Source of the DNA: Thermohalobaculum sp039184865
Lineage (GTDB): Bacteria > Pseudomonadota > Alphaproteobacteria > Rhodobacterales > Rhodobacteraceae
DNA: 64,000 nt
Assembly (NCBI GenBank): GCA_039184865.1
Contig: JBCDAV010000002.1
Span: 1-64,000 of the forward strand
Direction: 5' to 3'
Shown here: one piece after another, positions 28,410-36,839 of the stretch
Layout: the number at the start of each line of letters is the position of its first letter
How positions within the stretch are numbered: the stretch's first letter is position 1
Notes under the pieces: model-generated
The model's database searches: none
The model's input: the letters and a program-made list of their open reading frames with translations, nothing else
What the model was told of the DNA's origin: nothing
Made by a program: the position numbers and the translations under genes

Positions 28410-29357
28410 ATGAGAATCGCAATTCTCGATGATTATCAGGACGCTGCGAAGGACATGGCCGATTGGTCGACTTTGCAGCGCGACCACGAGGTGACGTTCT
28501 TCCACGATATCTACGAAGGTGTCGACGGGTTCGCGGAACGCCTGCAGGGCTATGACGTGCTCGGCATCATGCGCGAGCGGTCTCCTCTGAAGCGCGATCT
28601 CCTTGAGAAGCTGCCCGGCCTGAAGCTGCTGGCGACGGCCGGGATGCGCAACGCCGCCATCGATCTCGACTATTGCCGCGAGCGCGGGATCGCCGTTTGC
28701 GGCACGCAGAACTCGGCTCAAGCGACGCCGGAACTGGCCTGGGGCATGATGTTGGCGCTGGCGCGCAATATCCACATCGAGAATGACCGAATGCGTTCGG
28801 GGTCGTGGATCACCACGCTTGGCGTGGACCTGCAGGGCAAGACGCTGGGCATACTAGGGCTGGGCCGCCTGGGCACGAAGATGGCGCAGATCGCGCGGGT
28901 CTTCGACATGAACGTGATCGCGTGGTCGGCCAATCTGACCGTCGGGGCGGCGGCCGAGCACGGCGTCGAGCGCGTGGAGAAAGATGAACTTTTCCGCCGG
29001 GCGGACTTCCTGACGATCCACTACAAGCTGGGGGAGCGGTCGCACGGGCTCGTCGGTGCTGCGGAACTGGCGCTGATGAAACCGACGGCCTACCTCGTCA
29101 ACACCTCGCGCGGGCCAATCGTCGATACCGGCGCACTGATTGCGGCTTTGGAGTCTGGTGGCATCGCCGGAGCGGGCATCGACGTCTACGATTACGAACC
29201 GCTGGAGGCTGACGCGCCGATCCGCAAGGCACCGAACACGATTCTGACGCCGCATCTCGGATACGTCACCGATGGCTGTTACCGCGCCTTCTATGGGCAG
29301 ATGGTCGAGAGCATCGAGCGCTGGATCGCCGGGGCACCGGTGCGGAGCCTGCTGTGA
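28410..29357 (+). CDS. D-2-hydroxyacid dehydrogenase family protein
   Basis: The product is 315 residues with an AGGAG site before the ATG. The NAD-binding GLGRLG motif follows KTLGILGLG near residue 148. The catalytic set is visible as an Arg in NTSRGPIVD, a Glu in YDYEPL and a His in LTPHLGYVT. The enzyme should interconvert a 2-keto acid and a D-2-hydroxy acid with NAD(P)H. It overlaps the carboxymuconolactone-decarboxylase-like gene by GTGA, giving a tight operon that ends with a tartrate/malate-type dehydrogenase. Confidence 0.9.
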   Translation: MRIAILDDYQDAAKDMADWSTLQRDHEVTFFHDIYEGVDGFAERLQGYDVLGIMRERSPLKRDLLEKLPGLKLLATAGMRNAAIDLDYCRERGIAVCGTQNSAQATPELAWGMMLALARNIHIENDRMRSGSWITTLGVDLQGKTLGILGLGRLGTKMAQIARVFDMNVIAWSANLTVGAAAEHGVERVEKDELFRRADFLTIHYKLGERSHGLVGAAELALMKPTAYLVNTSRGPIVDTGALIAALESGGIAGAGIDVYDYEPLEADAPIRKAPNTILTPHLGYVTDGCYRAFYGQMVESIERWIAGAPVRSLL

Positions 29358-29746
29358 GCGAACCCCGCAAGGATGCGCTTTGGGAGCAAGGTCTTGAGAC
29401 ACGACGCGCTGTCGTCGGAGACGAGTATGTCGACGATTCGCTGCAGCGGATGGACGATTTCAACGCTGGTCTGCAGGACTTCATCACGCGCACGGCGTGG
29501 GGCGATATCTGGAACCGTCCGGGGCTCGCGCGGCGCGACCGCTCGATCCTCAACATCGGGATGCTGATCGCGCTCGGCAAGACGGACGAGCTGAAGCTGC
29601 ATCTGCGCGGCGCCGTGCGCAACGGCGTGACGAAGGCGGAAATCAGCGAGTGCATTCTGCAGGCCGCGATCTATTGCGGCGCGCCGGCCGCGCTCGAGGC
29701 GACGCGGATCGCGCGGCAAGCATTTGAGACACTGGACGAATCCTGA
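29354..29746 (+). CDS. Carboxymuconolactone decarboxylase family protein (PcaC-like)
   Basis: The product is 130 residues from a GTG overlapping the previous stop. The family pattern is clear: RRDRSILNIGMLIALG, ELKLHLRGAVRNGVT, then EISECILQAAIYCGAPAALEA. The PcaC branch decarboxylates gamma-carboxymuconolactone in the beta-ketoadipate pathway, but no other pca genes are present, so the substrate may be a related lactone. An AhpD-like peroxidase role is unlikely because the CxxC is missing. Confidence 0.88.
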   Translation: MSEPRKDALWEQGLETRRAVVGDEYVDDSLQRMDDFNAGLQDFITRTAWGDIWNRPGLARRDRSILNIGMLIALGKTDELKLHLRGAVRNGVTKAEISECILQAAIYCGAPAALEATRIARQAFETLDES

Positions 29747-29759
29747 ACGGGAGCGGGAC

Positions 29760-30827
29760 ATGAAGAGCTACAAGATCGCCTGCATTCCGGGCGATGGTAT
29801 CGGTAACGAAGTGATGCCCGAAGGCATTCGCGCCCTGGACGCTGCTGCGGCGGCGGGTGGCTTCACGCTGGAATACACTCACTACGACTGGTCCTGTGAA
29901 CGCTACAAGGCGACCGGTGCGATGATGCCGGTAGACGGGATCTCGCAACTCTCCCAGTCGGATGCGATCTTTCTGGGTGCCGTAGGCTTCCCGGGCGTGC
30001 CGGACCACATCTCACTCTGGGGTCTTCTGGTGCCGATCCGGCGCGAGTTCGATCAGTATGTGAACCTGCGCCCGGTGCGGCTTTTGCCTGGAGTGCCGTG
30101 CCCGCTGGCAGGCAAGGCGCCGGGGGACATCGACTTCTGGGTGGTGCGGGAGAACACCGAAGGCGAGTACTCCCAGGTCGGCGGCATGATGTTTGCCGGG
30201 ACCGAGCGTGAGTTCGTGACCCAGCAGGCCGTTTTCACGCGCAAGGGCTGCGACCGGATCAGCCGCTATGCCTTTGAGCTGGCGAAGAAGACGGGTGCCG
30301 GCAAGGTCGACATGGCCACCAAGTCGAACGGGATCTTCGTCTCGATGCCCTATTGGGATGAACGCTTCCGGGTCGTCGCCGCCGAATACCCCGATATCGA
30401 GACACAGGAACACCACATCGACATCTTGTCGGCGCGCATGGTGATGAGCCCGGAAAGCTTCGAAGTCGTCGTCGCGACCAATCTTTTCGGCGACATTCTG
30501 TCGGACTTGGGACCTGGTGTTACCGGTACCATCGCGGTCGCGCCGTCCGCCAACATCAATCCTGAACGGGCACATCCCAGCATGTTCGAGCCGGTGCACG
30601 GAAGCGCGCCGGACATTGCAGGGCAGGGGATAGCCAATCCGGTCGGTCAGATCTGGTCTGGTGCGATGTTGCTGGAGCATCTCGGAGAACCCGAGCCAGC
30701 CGCAAAGATCGTTGCAGCAATCGAGAGCGTTCTCGGCAACCCTGACGCACCGAAGACCGGCGATCTGGGCGGTTCAGCCAAAACGACAGACTTGGGTGAG
30801 GCCATCGCGGCCGAAATTCTCGGGTGA
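29760..30827 (+). CDS. Tartrate / D-malate-type dehydrogenase (isopropylmalate dehydrogenase family)
   Basis: The product is 355 residues. The family signatures are IPGDGIGNEV at the start, NLRPVRLLPG, RENTEGEYS, and the metal/NAD site NLFGDILSDLGPGVTG with EPVHGSAPDIAGQG. The details fit the TtuC/DmlA branch that oxidises and decarboxylates tartrate or D-malate rather than leucine-pathway LeuB. It ends the operon 26767-30827 and would convert a hydroxydicarboxylate to a central-metabolism keto acid. Assignment to the exact substrate is inferred. Confidence 0.88.
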   Translation: MKSYKIACIPGDGIGNEVMPEGIRALDAAAAAGGFTLEYTHYDWSCERYKATGAMMPVDGISQLSQSDAIFLGAVGFPGVPDHISLWGLLVPIRREFDQYVNLRPVRLLPGVPCPLAGKAPGDIDFWVVRENTEGEYSQVGGMMFAGTEREFVTQQAVFTRKGCDRISRYAFELAKKTGAGKVDMATKSNGIFVSMPYWDERFRVVAAEYPDIETQEHHIDILSARMVMSPESFEVVVATNLFGDILSDLGPGVTGTIAVAPSANINPERAHPSMFEPVHGSAPDIAGQGIANPVGQIWSGAMLLEHLGEPEPAAKIVAAIESVLGNPDAPKTGDLGGSAKTTDLGEAIAAEILG

Positions 30828-30915
30828 CTTCTCGGGCGATGATCGGGACGCGGTCTGACGTTCACTGGGTATCGATGCGGTGAATATCGCACAGGGCGTC
30901 CATTGTGGACCTCGC

Positions 30916-30944
30916 CGCGACGAAACTTAAGCGATTTCGTCGCG
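30916..30944. terminator. Perfect 10-bp hairpin between convergent genes
   Basis: CGCGACGAAA (30916-30925) pairs with TTTCGTCGCG (30935-30944) around a nine-base loop. It lies between the ends of the tartrate-dehydrogenase-type gene (+) and the gene at 31039 (-). The AAA/TTT at the loop end and position suggest a bidirectional transcription end or an mRNA 3' stabiliser, though no strong T-run follows. Confidence 0.5.
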
Positions 30945-31038
30945 CATCGCGATAGCGTCGTGGAGTGAACCGGGTTGGAAGGTTCCTCAGCTTGGTGCCG
31001 ACCGTCCCGGTGACGTGTTGGAGGCGGTATCGTCTCGT

Positions 31039-31632
31039 TCACATGTGGAACTGCACAGTTGCCTGATCCATCGTGCCGAGAATGGTTTGCAGCTTCCCGC
31101 GCGCGTAGATCTGCTTTCCGTTCGGGCCTTGCTTGGCATAGGAGTCGATTGCGCCAAGGAAGCCGAACACCTTGCAGTTCTTGTAACCGAGATCGCGCAG
31201 CGCTTTGCCGAGCCTCTTGGCGAATGGGTCGCCTTTGGGACCTGACTCTGCGCTGTGGCAGTTGTAGCAAACGACCGCGCCGGAGAACGACTTGGGCAGG
31301 CCCGAGTCGAGGATGCGCTTCGCGACTGTAGCACTGCTGGCTTTCTCGCCCCCGCGACCGCCCTCGATCGTGTCTTGTCCCGGCATGCCGTGCCCGCGAA
31401 TCCAAAGCTGGTCCTTCAGGTCGGCGCAGAATTTCAGTTTGTCGTTGTTCGGGTTGAACCAGACTCCTGTCGACAGGATTCCTTGCTCGAGATCATCCCG
31501 CATGCTGTGTGCGTTCTTCTTCATTCCGAGCATCTGACCATTGTCTGCTTTCGCTCCGACAGCAGCGTACTCGCGTTGTGCGACCAGGATTTTCCAGTTC
31601 GCCGGGTCGTATGGCATGAAGTAGTATTTCAT
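31039..31632 (-). CDS. Hypothetical protein with a possible clan-CD (caspase-like) His/Cys arrangement
   Basis: The product is 197 residues, no signal peptide. The sequence LWIRGHGMPG (His81) follows a hydrophobic strand, and SGAVVCYNCHSAESG (Cys122/Cys125) follows a second one about 40 residues later. A strand-His-Gly then strand-Cys layout is the hallmark of clan-CD cysteine peptidases (caspases, C80), so such a fold is possible; this is inference from pattern only. The upstream region is AT-rich, with an ACTAAAT/ATTTAGT inverted repeat (31659-31683) and a TGTAAC palindrome (31718-31733). The gene is isolated. Confidence 0.6.
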   Translation of the reverse strand: MKYYFMPYDPANWKILVAQREYAAVGAKADNGQMLGMKKNAHSMRDDLEQGILSTGVWFNPNNDKLKFCADLKDQLWIRGHGMPGQDTIEGGRGGEKASSATVAKRILDSGLPKSFSGAVVCYNCHSAESGPKGDPFAKRLGKALRDLGYKNCKVFGFLGAIDSYAKQGPNGKQIYARGKLQTILGTMDQATVQFHM

Positions 31633-31717
31633 CGGGTCATCCTTTCTGGTTTGATCTTACTAAATCTCATTTTGATATTTAGTGATTGCCCAGATAGAGG
31701 ATACCCCCAGGTGATTC

Positions 31718-31733
31718 TGTGACGTTTGTTACA
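31718..31733 (-). promoter_or_regulatory. CRP/FNR-type palindrome upstream of the gene at 31632
   Basis: On the minus strand the 16-mer reads TGTAACAAACGTCACA, i.e. TGTAA-N6-TCACA. It lies 85 bp before the start of the downstream gene and about 15 bp before a possible -10 TATCCT (31703-31698). Closely related 16-mers occur at 36369 and 50543, in the same orientation relative to their genes. Confidence 0.5.
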
Positions 31734-31843
31734 AGCTCAGAAAAAACTCGCTTCGCGCTGACCACGGATGGAAGCGCCTTCTGAAAAGTCACTCAGGAAT
31801 TCGGCAAAGGCAGTTGGCCAAAGTCTCAAAAAGCCTTGAGCAG

Positions 31844-32554
31844 TTATGACTGCTCCGCCTTCCAAGCCTCATAGCGCGCTTTGGTTTCGTCGTTCATCGG
31901 GTAAAGGCCCGGCAGGGTTGCGCCGTGTTGGGTGACCTGATCCATGATCCAGCCCTCCATACGCTCCTGTTCCGGCGCTTCGGCGAGAACCTGATCGAGA
32001 TAGGCCGCCGGGATCAGCACCGCTCCGTCCTGATCGGCCACGATGATGTCGTTCGGGTAGACGGCGACACCGCCGCAGGCGATCGGCTGGTTCCAGGCGA
32101 CAAAAGTCAGTCCCGCCACCGAGGGCGGCGCAGCAGCGCCCGCGCAAAAGACCGGGAGATCGGTTGACAGCACGCCTTCCACGTCGCGCACGACGCCGTC
32201 CGAGACCAACGCCGCGACGCCGCGTTCCGCCATGCGTGCAACGAGGATATCCCCGAAGATCCCCGCATCCGTCACGCCCATGGCGTCGACCACGGCGACG
32301 CAGCCTGCGGGCATGTCCTCGATCGCCGCACGGGTCGAGATCGACGAAGACCATGAGGCCGGCGTCGCGAGATCCTCGCGGGCGGGTACGAAGCGCAACG
32401 TGAAGGCCGGGCCGACAACCCGTGCTTGCCCCGGGCGCAGCGGCAACGTCCCGCGCAGCCAGACATTGCGCAGGCCCTTCTTCAGCAGGATCGTCGTGAT
32501 CGTCGCGGTGGTGACGCCCATCAGCGTCTCACGGGCGGTCTGGTCGAATGGCAT
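31844..32554 (-). CDS. RraA family protein (HMG/oxaloacetate aldolase-decarboxylase-like)
   Basis: The product is 236 residues; the ATG at 32554 has GAGGGGA upstream. The active-site pattern SDGVVRDVEGV, preceded by GIFGDILVARM, is conserved in RraA-like class II pyruvate aldolases (4-hydroxy-4-methyl-2-oxoglutarate aldolase and oxaloacetate decarboxylase). Many proteins labelled as RNase E inhibitors or menaquinone methyltransferases belong here. Its start faces malonyl-CoA decarboxylase across a 98-bp divergent region. Confidence 0.82.
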   Translation of the reverse strand: MPFDQTARETLMGVTTATITTILLKKGLRNVWLRGTLPLRPGQARVVGPAFTLRFVPAREDLATPASWSSSISTRAAIEDMPAGCVAVVDAMGVTDAGIFGDILVARMAERGVAALVSDGVVRDVEGVLSTDLPVFCAGAAAPPSVAGLTFVAWNQPIACGGVAVYPNDIIVADQDGAVLIPAAYLDQVLAEAPEQERMEGWIMDQVTQHGATLPGLYPMNDETKARYEAWKAEQS

Positions 32555-32652
32555 GGAAGTCCCCTCTTGCGGCGGCGGCACGTTCGGGTCCTGCGGCATT
32601 TCTGTCAAGCATGCGCCTTGCGTCCGGGCCCGAGGTGCGAGACCGTCTGGCC

Positions 32653-33948
32653 ATGGCACGAACATCGGCATTGGGAGACCTGCTGAGCACCGTTCTGGAG
32701 CGCGGTGCCCGGCTGGTGGATTTCTCCGGCGAAACCGACAGCGACGGGGTTGCCCGGCTGTGCGCCGACCTGATGTCGACGCGTGGGGAAGCGTCGGGCG
32801 TGGCACTGGCAGCGGAGATCCTGGCGCGCTATCGCGCTTTGCAGGCAGAGGGCCGGCTGGCTTTCTTCGAACACCTCGCCGCCGCCTTCAATCCCGACGG
32901 AGCGGCGGTGGTGGCAGCAGCACAAGCCTATGCCGAGGACGACTCGCCGAAAGCGCTCGCAGAACTTGTGGCGCTGTCCGAACCGCCGCGGCAGGAACTG
33001 TTCCGCCGCCTGAACCTCGCGCCGGGCGGGACCGAGGGTCTGGTGCGGATGCGCGCCGATCTCTTGCCTTTGGTCCGAGGGCATCCCGAACTGGCGGCGA
33101 TCGACCATGACTTCCGCCACTTGCTGGGATCGTGGTTCAATCGCGGCTTTCTGGTCATGCGCCGGATGGACTGGGCGACCCCGGCCTCGCTGCTGGAGAA
33201 GATCATTGCCTATGAGGCCGTCCACCATATCGGCGACTGGGACGAGTTGCGCCGCCGGGTCGAGCCCGCAGACCGGCGCTGCTTCGCGTTCTTTCATCCC
33301 TCGATGCCGGACGAGCCGCTGATCTTCGTCGAGGTTGCTCTGACGCGCGAGGTGCCGGGCTCGATTCAGGCGCTGCTGGCGGCGGATCGCGACGCGCTGG
33401 CGCCGGATCAGGCGAAAGTGGCGGTGTTCTACTCGATTTCGAACTGTCAGCCGGGGCTCGCGGGCGTCTCGTTCGGTGCGTTCCTGATCAAACAGGTGGC
33501 ACAGGACTTGTCGGACGAGCTTCCGGGCCTCGAGACTTTCGTCACGCTGTCCCCGGTACCCGGCTTCACGCGCTGGCTGCGCGCGGAAGCAGAGCACGAC
33601 CCGGAGCGCCGTGCCGCAACGGCGCTAGCGGATCTGGATGCTCCGGGTTGGCTGGATCGCGCCGATGATGCGAAGGCCGAAATCATGGCGCTTGCCGCTC
33701 AATATTTCCTCGAAGCCAAGAGGCCGGATGGTCAGCCGCCCGATCCCGTGGCGCGGTTCCATCTTGGCAATGGGGCCGAACTGGAGGCAATGCACTGGAT
33801 GGGCGATATCTCGGAGAAGGGGATCGCGCAGGCCGCCGGGCTGATGGTGAACTATCGCTACCGGCTGGACCGGATCGAAGCGAACCACGAAGCCTACGTG
33901 ACGGGCGGCGAGATCAAGGCGTCACGGGCGGTGCGGGGGTTCGTGTAG
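32653..33948 (+). CDS. Malonyl-CoA decarboxylase
   Basis: The product is 431 residues from the ATG at 32653, chosen because the family N-terminus (LGDLLSTVLERG) begins there; an ATG at 32611 is possible. The N-terminal part is the all-helical oligomerisation domain and the C-terminal part the acetyltransferase-like catalytic domain, with HPSMPDEPLIFVEVAL, VFYSISNCQPGLAGVSFG and the late NYRYRLDRIEANHEAY containing the catalytic histidine. It converts malonyl-CoA to acetyl-CoA in malonate use or fatty-acid control. Malonyl-CoA ligase is not in the window. Confidence 0.92.
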   Translation: MARTSALGDLLSTVLERGARLVDFSGETDSDGVARLCADLMSTRGEASGVALAAEILARYRALQAEGRLAFFEHLAAAFNPDGAAVVAAAQAYAEDDSPKALAELVALSEPPRQELFRRLNLAPGGTEGLVRMRADLLPLVRGHPELAAIDHDFRHLLGSWFNRGFLVMRRMDWATPASLLEKIIAYEAVHHIGDWDELRRRVEPADRRCFAFFHPSMPDEPLIFVEVALTREVPGSIQALLAADRDALAPDQAKVAVFYSISNCQPGLAGVSFGAFLIKQVAQDLSDELPGLETFVTLSPVPGFTRWLRAEAEHDPERRAATALADLDAPGWLDRADDAKAEIMALAAQYFLEAKRPDGQPPDPVARFHLGNGAELEAMHWMGDISEKGIAQAAGLMVNYRYRLDRIEANHEAYVTGGEIKASRAVRGFV

Positions 33949-34253
33949 GGACTTCTGCTCCGAACCAGTCATCGATTTCGCTGTCGAACGCCCGCGATGC
34001 GATTTGTACGGCGAGGCCGGGCGGTATCCGTTATTCCGCATCGAGGGCATAGTTCTGCGCCAAAACGCGTTCTCGGTTGGATCACAAGGGCGGTGACGCG
34101 AGCCGACAGTTCGACGTAACTCTGTCCTGATCCGAGGCGCGCCGCAGGCTTTGTTGAGCGGCATCCCGACGTCATCCTCTCCCTGATCACCGCCCCCTTT
34201 TCAAGCTCGCGCAATCCCGGCAAGGTGCGGCCAGACCGACAGGGGAGACCGGG
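33949..34253. other. Non-coding stretch, 305 bp
   Basis: It lies between the end of malonyl-CoA decarboxylase and the alcohol dehydrogenase start, both on the plus strand. It should contain the alcohol dehydrogenase promoter; its end carries the CAGGGGAGA ribosome-binding site. No gene, RNA or long hairpin was seen. Confidence 0.5.
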
Positions 34254-35342
34254 ATGTCCGAGACCTATACGAGCTATGATCTGGTGGAGTTCGACAAGCC
34301 GCTGGTCGCGCAGAAACGTGCCATGCCGGTGCCTGAAGGAACCGAAGTGCTGATCCGCGTGCGTCGCTCCGGGGTCTGCCATTCGGACATTCACATCCAG
34401 GAAGGGTTCTTCGATCTGGGTGAAGAGGGCCGGCTGGACATGGCGGAGCGCGGCATGAAGCTGCCGCAGGCATTGGGACACGAATTCCTCGGTGAAGTCG
34501 TAGCGTTCGGCCCGGATGCCGAGGGCCTCGACGGTGCCGAGATCGGCAAGACCTTCATGGTGCACCCGTGGATCGGCTGTCTGCAGCCGGATTGCATCGC
34601 TTGCTCGAATGATCGTGAGAATGACTGCATGAAGATGCGTGCGCTCGGCGTGGTGCGCGATGGCGGTTACGGCGAGTACGTGGTGGTCGATCACCCGCGG
34701 TTTCTGGTGAATATCGACGGTTTGGACCTGGACACCGTGACGCCCTATGCGTGCTCGGGTGTCACCGTTTTCTGCGCGCTGAAAAAGGTCGACCCATCGC
34801 TGATGAACCCGGGCGAGTGGCTTGCCGTGATGGGCACGGGTGGACTCGGCCTGAATGCCATCGCCATCGGCAAGGCCATGGGCTTCGAGAAGATCGTCGC
34901 CTGCGACATCGATGACGTGAAGCTGCAGACAGCGGTCAGCATGGGTGCCGATGCGGTTCTCAACACGAAGCGCGAAGATGCCTTGGAAGAATTGCGCAAG
35001 ATCACCGACAACAAGCTTCTCGGTGTGGTCGACACGGTCGGTGTGCCGCAGACGTCGCGTCTTTCGGTGCATGCGCTGGTCAAGATGGGCCGCTACGTGA
35101 TCGTCGGCCTGCATGGCGGCGATTTCAAGATGCCGCTGCCCTGGCTGCCGCAGAAGGCGCTGACCGTGCGCGGCTCCTATGTCGGCTCGTGCAAGGATCT
35201 CAAGGAACTGATCGATCTGGTGCGAACCGGCGATGTCAAAGAGATCCCGGTGGAGACACGTCCGCTTTCTGCCGCTTCCGAGACGTTGGAAGACCTGAAG
35301 GCGGGCAAGATCAATGGCCGCGTCGTCCTGACCACGGATTAA
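34254..35342 (+). CDS. Zinc-dependent alcohol dehydrogenase (MDR family)
   Basis: The product is 362 residues. Catalytic zinc ligands are in SGVCHSDIH and ALGHEFLGEV. The structural zinc site GCLQPDCIACSNDRENDC retains all four cysteines. The NAD-binding motif is GTGGLGLNA. The long loop between the first zinc ligand and GHE (about 40 residues) distinguishes it from simple Adh. It oxidises an alcohol or aldehyde adduct in the cytoplasm; substrate unknown. The gene is monocistronic. Confidence 0.9.
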   Translation: MSETYTSYDLVEFDKPLVAQKRAMPVPEGTEVLIRVRRSGVCHSDIHIQEGFFDLGEEGRLDMAERGMKLPQALGHEFLGEVVAFGPDAEGLDGAEIGKTFMVHPWIGCLQPDCIACSNDRENDCMKMRALGVVRDGGYGEYVVVDHPRFLVNIDGLDLDTVTPYACSGVTVFCALKKVDPSLMNPGEWLAVMGTGGLGLNAIAIGKAMGFEKIVACDIDDVKLQTAVSMGADAVLNTKREDALEELRKITDNKLLGVVDTVGVPQTSRLSVHALVKMGRYVIVGLHGGDFKMPLPWLPQKALTVRGSYVGSCKDLKELIDLVRTGDVKEIPVETRPLSAASETLEDLKAGKINGRVVLTTD

Positions 35343-35507
35343 TGCTGACTGGCTTGAATTTGGTGCAATACAGCGCAGATTAATGTTGCACTGCACAAAT
35401 CAGCCTTGATCTCCAACAACGGGCGCGCCATTCTTGGTCCCGAGGCGCGCGGCAAGGCGGCTTCCACGATCCGACGGGAGGGTTCTGAGTGGTGCCGGAG
35501 GTCTTTG

Positions 35508-35738
35508 ATGGGACGTCTTTCGAGAGTTGCCGTGGTCGAGAGCGATGCCGCGGATGAGCGAACGCAAACAGTGTTGAACGCCCTGGCTGCGATCCGGTGC
35601 TCGATGGAAATTCTGCGCGACACTGCTGACATTTCGTCCGACGAACGCATTATGTTTGCGGAGATGGCGTTGGCGGAGGAAGCCCGTGTCGAAAGCCTTT
35701 TTCTGGCGATGATGGCGGATCGTGAAACAGAATCGTGA
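35508..35738 (+). CDS. Small protein resembling an isolated histidine-kinase DHp helix pair without the histidine
   Basis: The product is 76 residues. The ATG at 35508 has GGAGGT five bases upstream, which favours it over starts further upstream. The segment NALAAIRCSMEILRD followed by FAEMALAEEARVESLF looks like the two helices of a sensor-kinase dimerisation domain (HEIxNPLAAIRGSxELLRD pattern), but the phospho-accepting His position is Gln. No ATPase domain follows. It may be a remnant or a small helical dimer; assignment is tentative. Confidence 0.55.
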   Translation: MGRLSRVAVVESDAADERTQTVLNALAAIRCSMEILRDTADISSDERIMFAEMALAEEARVESLFLAMMADRETES

Positions 35739-35806
35739 GTTTCGATCTCTGGTGCCGATCCCGATGCTGATTTAGGGATCGCTCCCCGAAACAACTGGAG
35801 ACAGAC

Positions 35807-36328
35807 ATGTCAGCCCTGACACCCGGACGGCCATTCCCGAGCATTGATCTGCCACGCGTTGGCGGGGGGCGTGTCACGAACGCGTCGCTCGACGCGCCTT
35901 ACATGACCGTTCTGAATGTCTATCGCGGCCTGCACTGTCCGCGCTGCCACGCCCAGTTCGACGATTTCCTCGCGCATCGCGGCGATCTCGATGAGGCCGG
36001 GGTCAAGATCGTGTCGATCTCCACCGATCCGCAGGACCGGGCGGAGCAGGCCGTCGCCGAATGGGGGCTGGGAGATCTCGTTGTCGGCCACGATCTAGGC
36101 ATCCAGCACGCGCGGGATCTCGGCCTCTTCATATCCGAGGCGATCCGTGAGGGTGAAACAGCTCAGTTTGCCGAGGCTGCGGTGTTTTTCATTCGACCGG
36201 ACGGCGTGCTCTGGGGATCGTCGATCAACTCGTTTCCCTTCCTCCGTCCCACAGCGGCAATGATCCTGGATGCCATAGCCACGGCGAAGTCGCGCAACTA
36301 CCCGCCGCGGGGCAACCTCGCCGCCTAG
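35807..36328 (+). CDS. Peroxiredoxin-like (AhpC/TSA, redoxin-type) protein
   Basis: The product is 173 residues with a thioredoxin-like fold. The peroxidatic position is in VYRGLHCPRCHAQF, giving a CxxC active site rather than the single Cys of classic 2-Cys peroxiredoxins. The segment VSISTDPQDRAEQAVAEWGL is typical of bacterioferritin-comigratory-type relatives. It likely reduces peroxides or acts as a thiol oxidoreductase. It is monocistronic, 68 bp after the DHp-like gene. Confidence 0.85.
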   Translation: MSALTPGRPFPSIDLPRVGGGRVTNASLDAPYMTVLNVYRGLHCPRCHAQFDDFLAHRGDLDEAGVKIVSISTDPQDRAEQAVAEWGLGDLVVGHDLGIQHARDLGLFISEAIREGETAQFAEAAVFFIRPDGVLWGSSINSFPFLRPTAAMILDAIATAKSRNYPPRGNLAA

Positions 36329-36368
36329 ATCGAGCCGTTGCGCGGGTGCCGATGTCCGGCACCCGGAG

Positions 36369-36384
36369 TGTAACATTCGTCACA
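36369..36384 (+). promoter_or_regulatory. CRP/FNR-type palindrome upstream of the cold-shock-like gene
   Basis: The 16-mer TGTAACATTCGTCACA (TGTAA-N6-TCACA) is centred about 77 bp before the predicted transcription start of the gene at 36490. It differs from the site at 31718 only at the two central A/T positions. An AT-rich stretch (36394-36417) lies between it and the promoter. Confidence 0.5.
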
Positions 36385-36418
36385 AAACAGCGAATTAAAA
36401 TTTTTTTTGATATTTAAG

Positions 36419-36447
36419 TTGACGTGCCCATCGAGAATTCCTATCTC
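36419..36447 (+). promoter_or_regulatory. Sigma-70-type promoter for the cold-shock-like gene
   Basis: TTGACG (36419-36424) and TATCTC (36442-36447) are separated by 17 bp. An A/T-rich block (AAAATTTTTTTTGATATTTAA) directly upstream would suit an UP element. The predicted leader is about 36 nt. Confidence 0.6.
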
Positions 36448-36489
36448 TGAGTCATCGAACGAAACACCTGGGATTACGGGGCAACGGCA

Positions 36490-36711
36490 ATGACGCGGAT
36501 TTCGATCAAGAACAATTGCAAGGGCATCATCAAGTACTTCAACAAAGCCCGGTCGACCGGATTGGTCCGGATGGAAGACGGTTCGGAATTCTACATCAAC
36601 CGGCGTCACGAGGGCGACGGGGACCGCTTCGACAAGGGCCAGAAGGTGAAGTTCAGCCTTCACATCGCCGACAAGGGCTCCACCCAGATAATGGACCTCC
36701 GCCCCGCCTGA
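36490..36711 (+). CDS. Divergent cold-shock-domain protein
   Basis: The product is 73 residues. CKGIIKYFNKARSTGLVRMEDG corresponds to the first RNA-binding strands of cold-shock proteins (GxVKWFN..KGFGFI), but the aromatic RNP1 residues are partly replaced. The rest (FYINRR, KGQKVKFSLH) keeps the OB-fold pattern. It probably binds single-stranded nucleic acid. Its upstream region has a good promoter and a TGTAAC palindrome, suggesting regulated expression. Confidence 0.75.
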   Translation: MTRISIKNNCKGIIKYFNKARSTGLVRMEDGSEFYINRRHEGDGDRFDKGQKVKFSLHIADKGSTQIMDLRPA

Positions 36712-36839
36712 TCCCCTCATGGCGGTGGTGTACGCGGCCCGTTGCGAGCCGCGTTGGGGGCCGGGCGCGGCTTGTACTCCGGGGGTGTCCTTCGTGGGAG
36801 CCGGGGTTTGGGCCGCGCCCGAACATCTTTGGCTGCGCG

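Noticed and set aside
27837..28775. Minus-strand frame of 312 codons
   Set aside because: It is antisense to the DUF4344 and hydroxyacid dehydrogenase genes, both with strong family motifs and overlapping operon structure.
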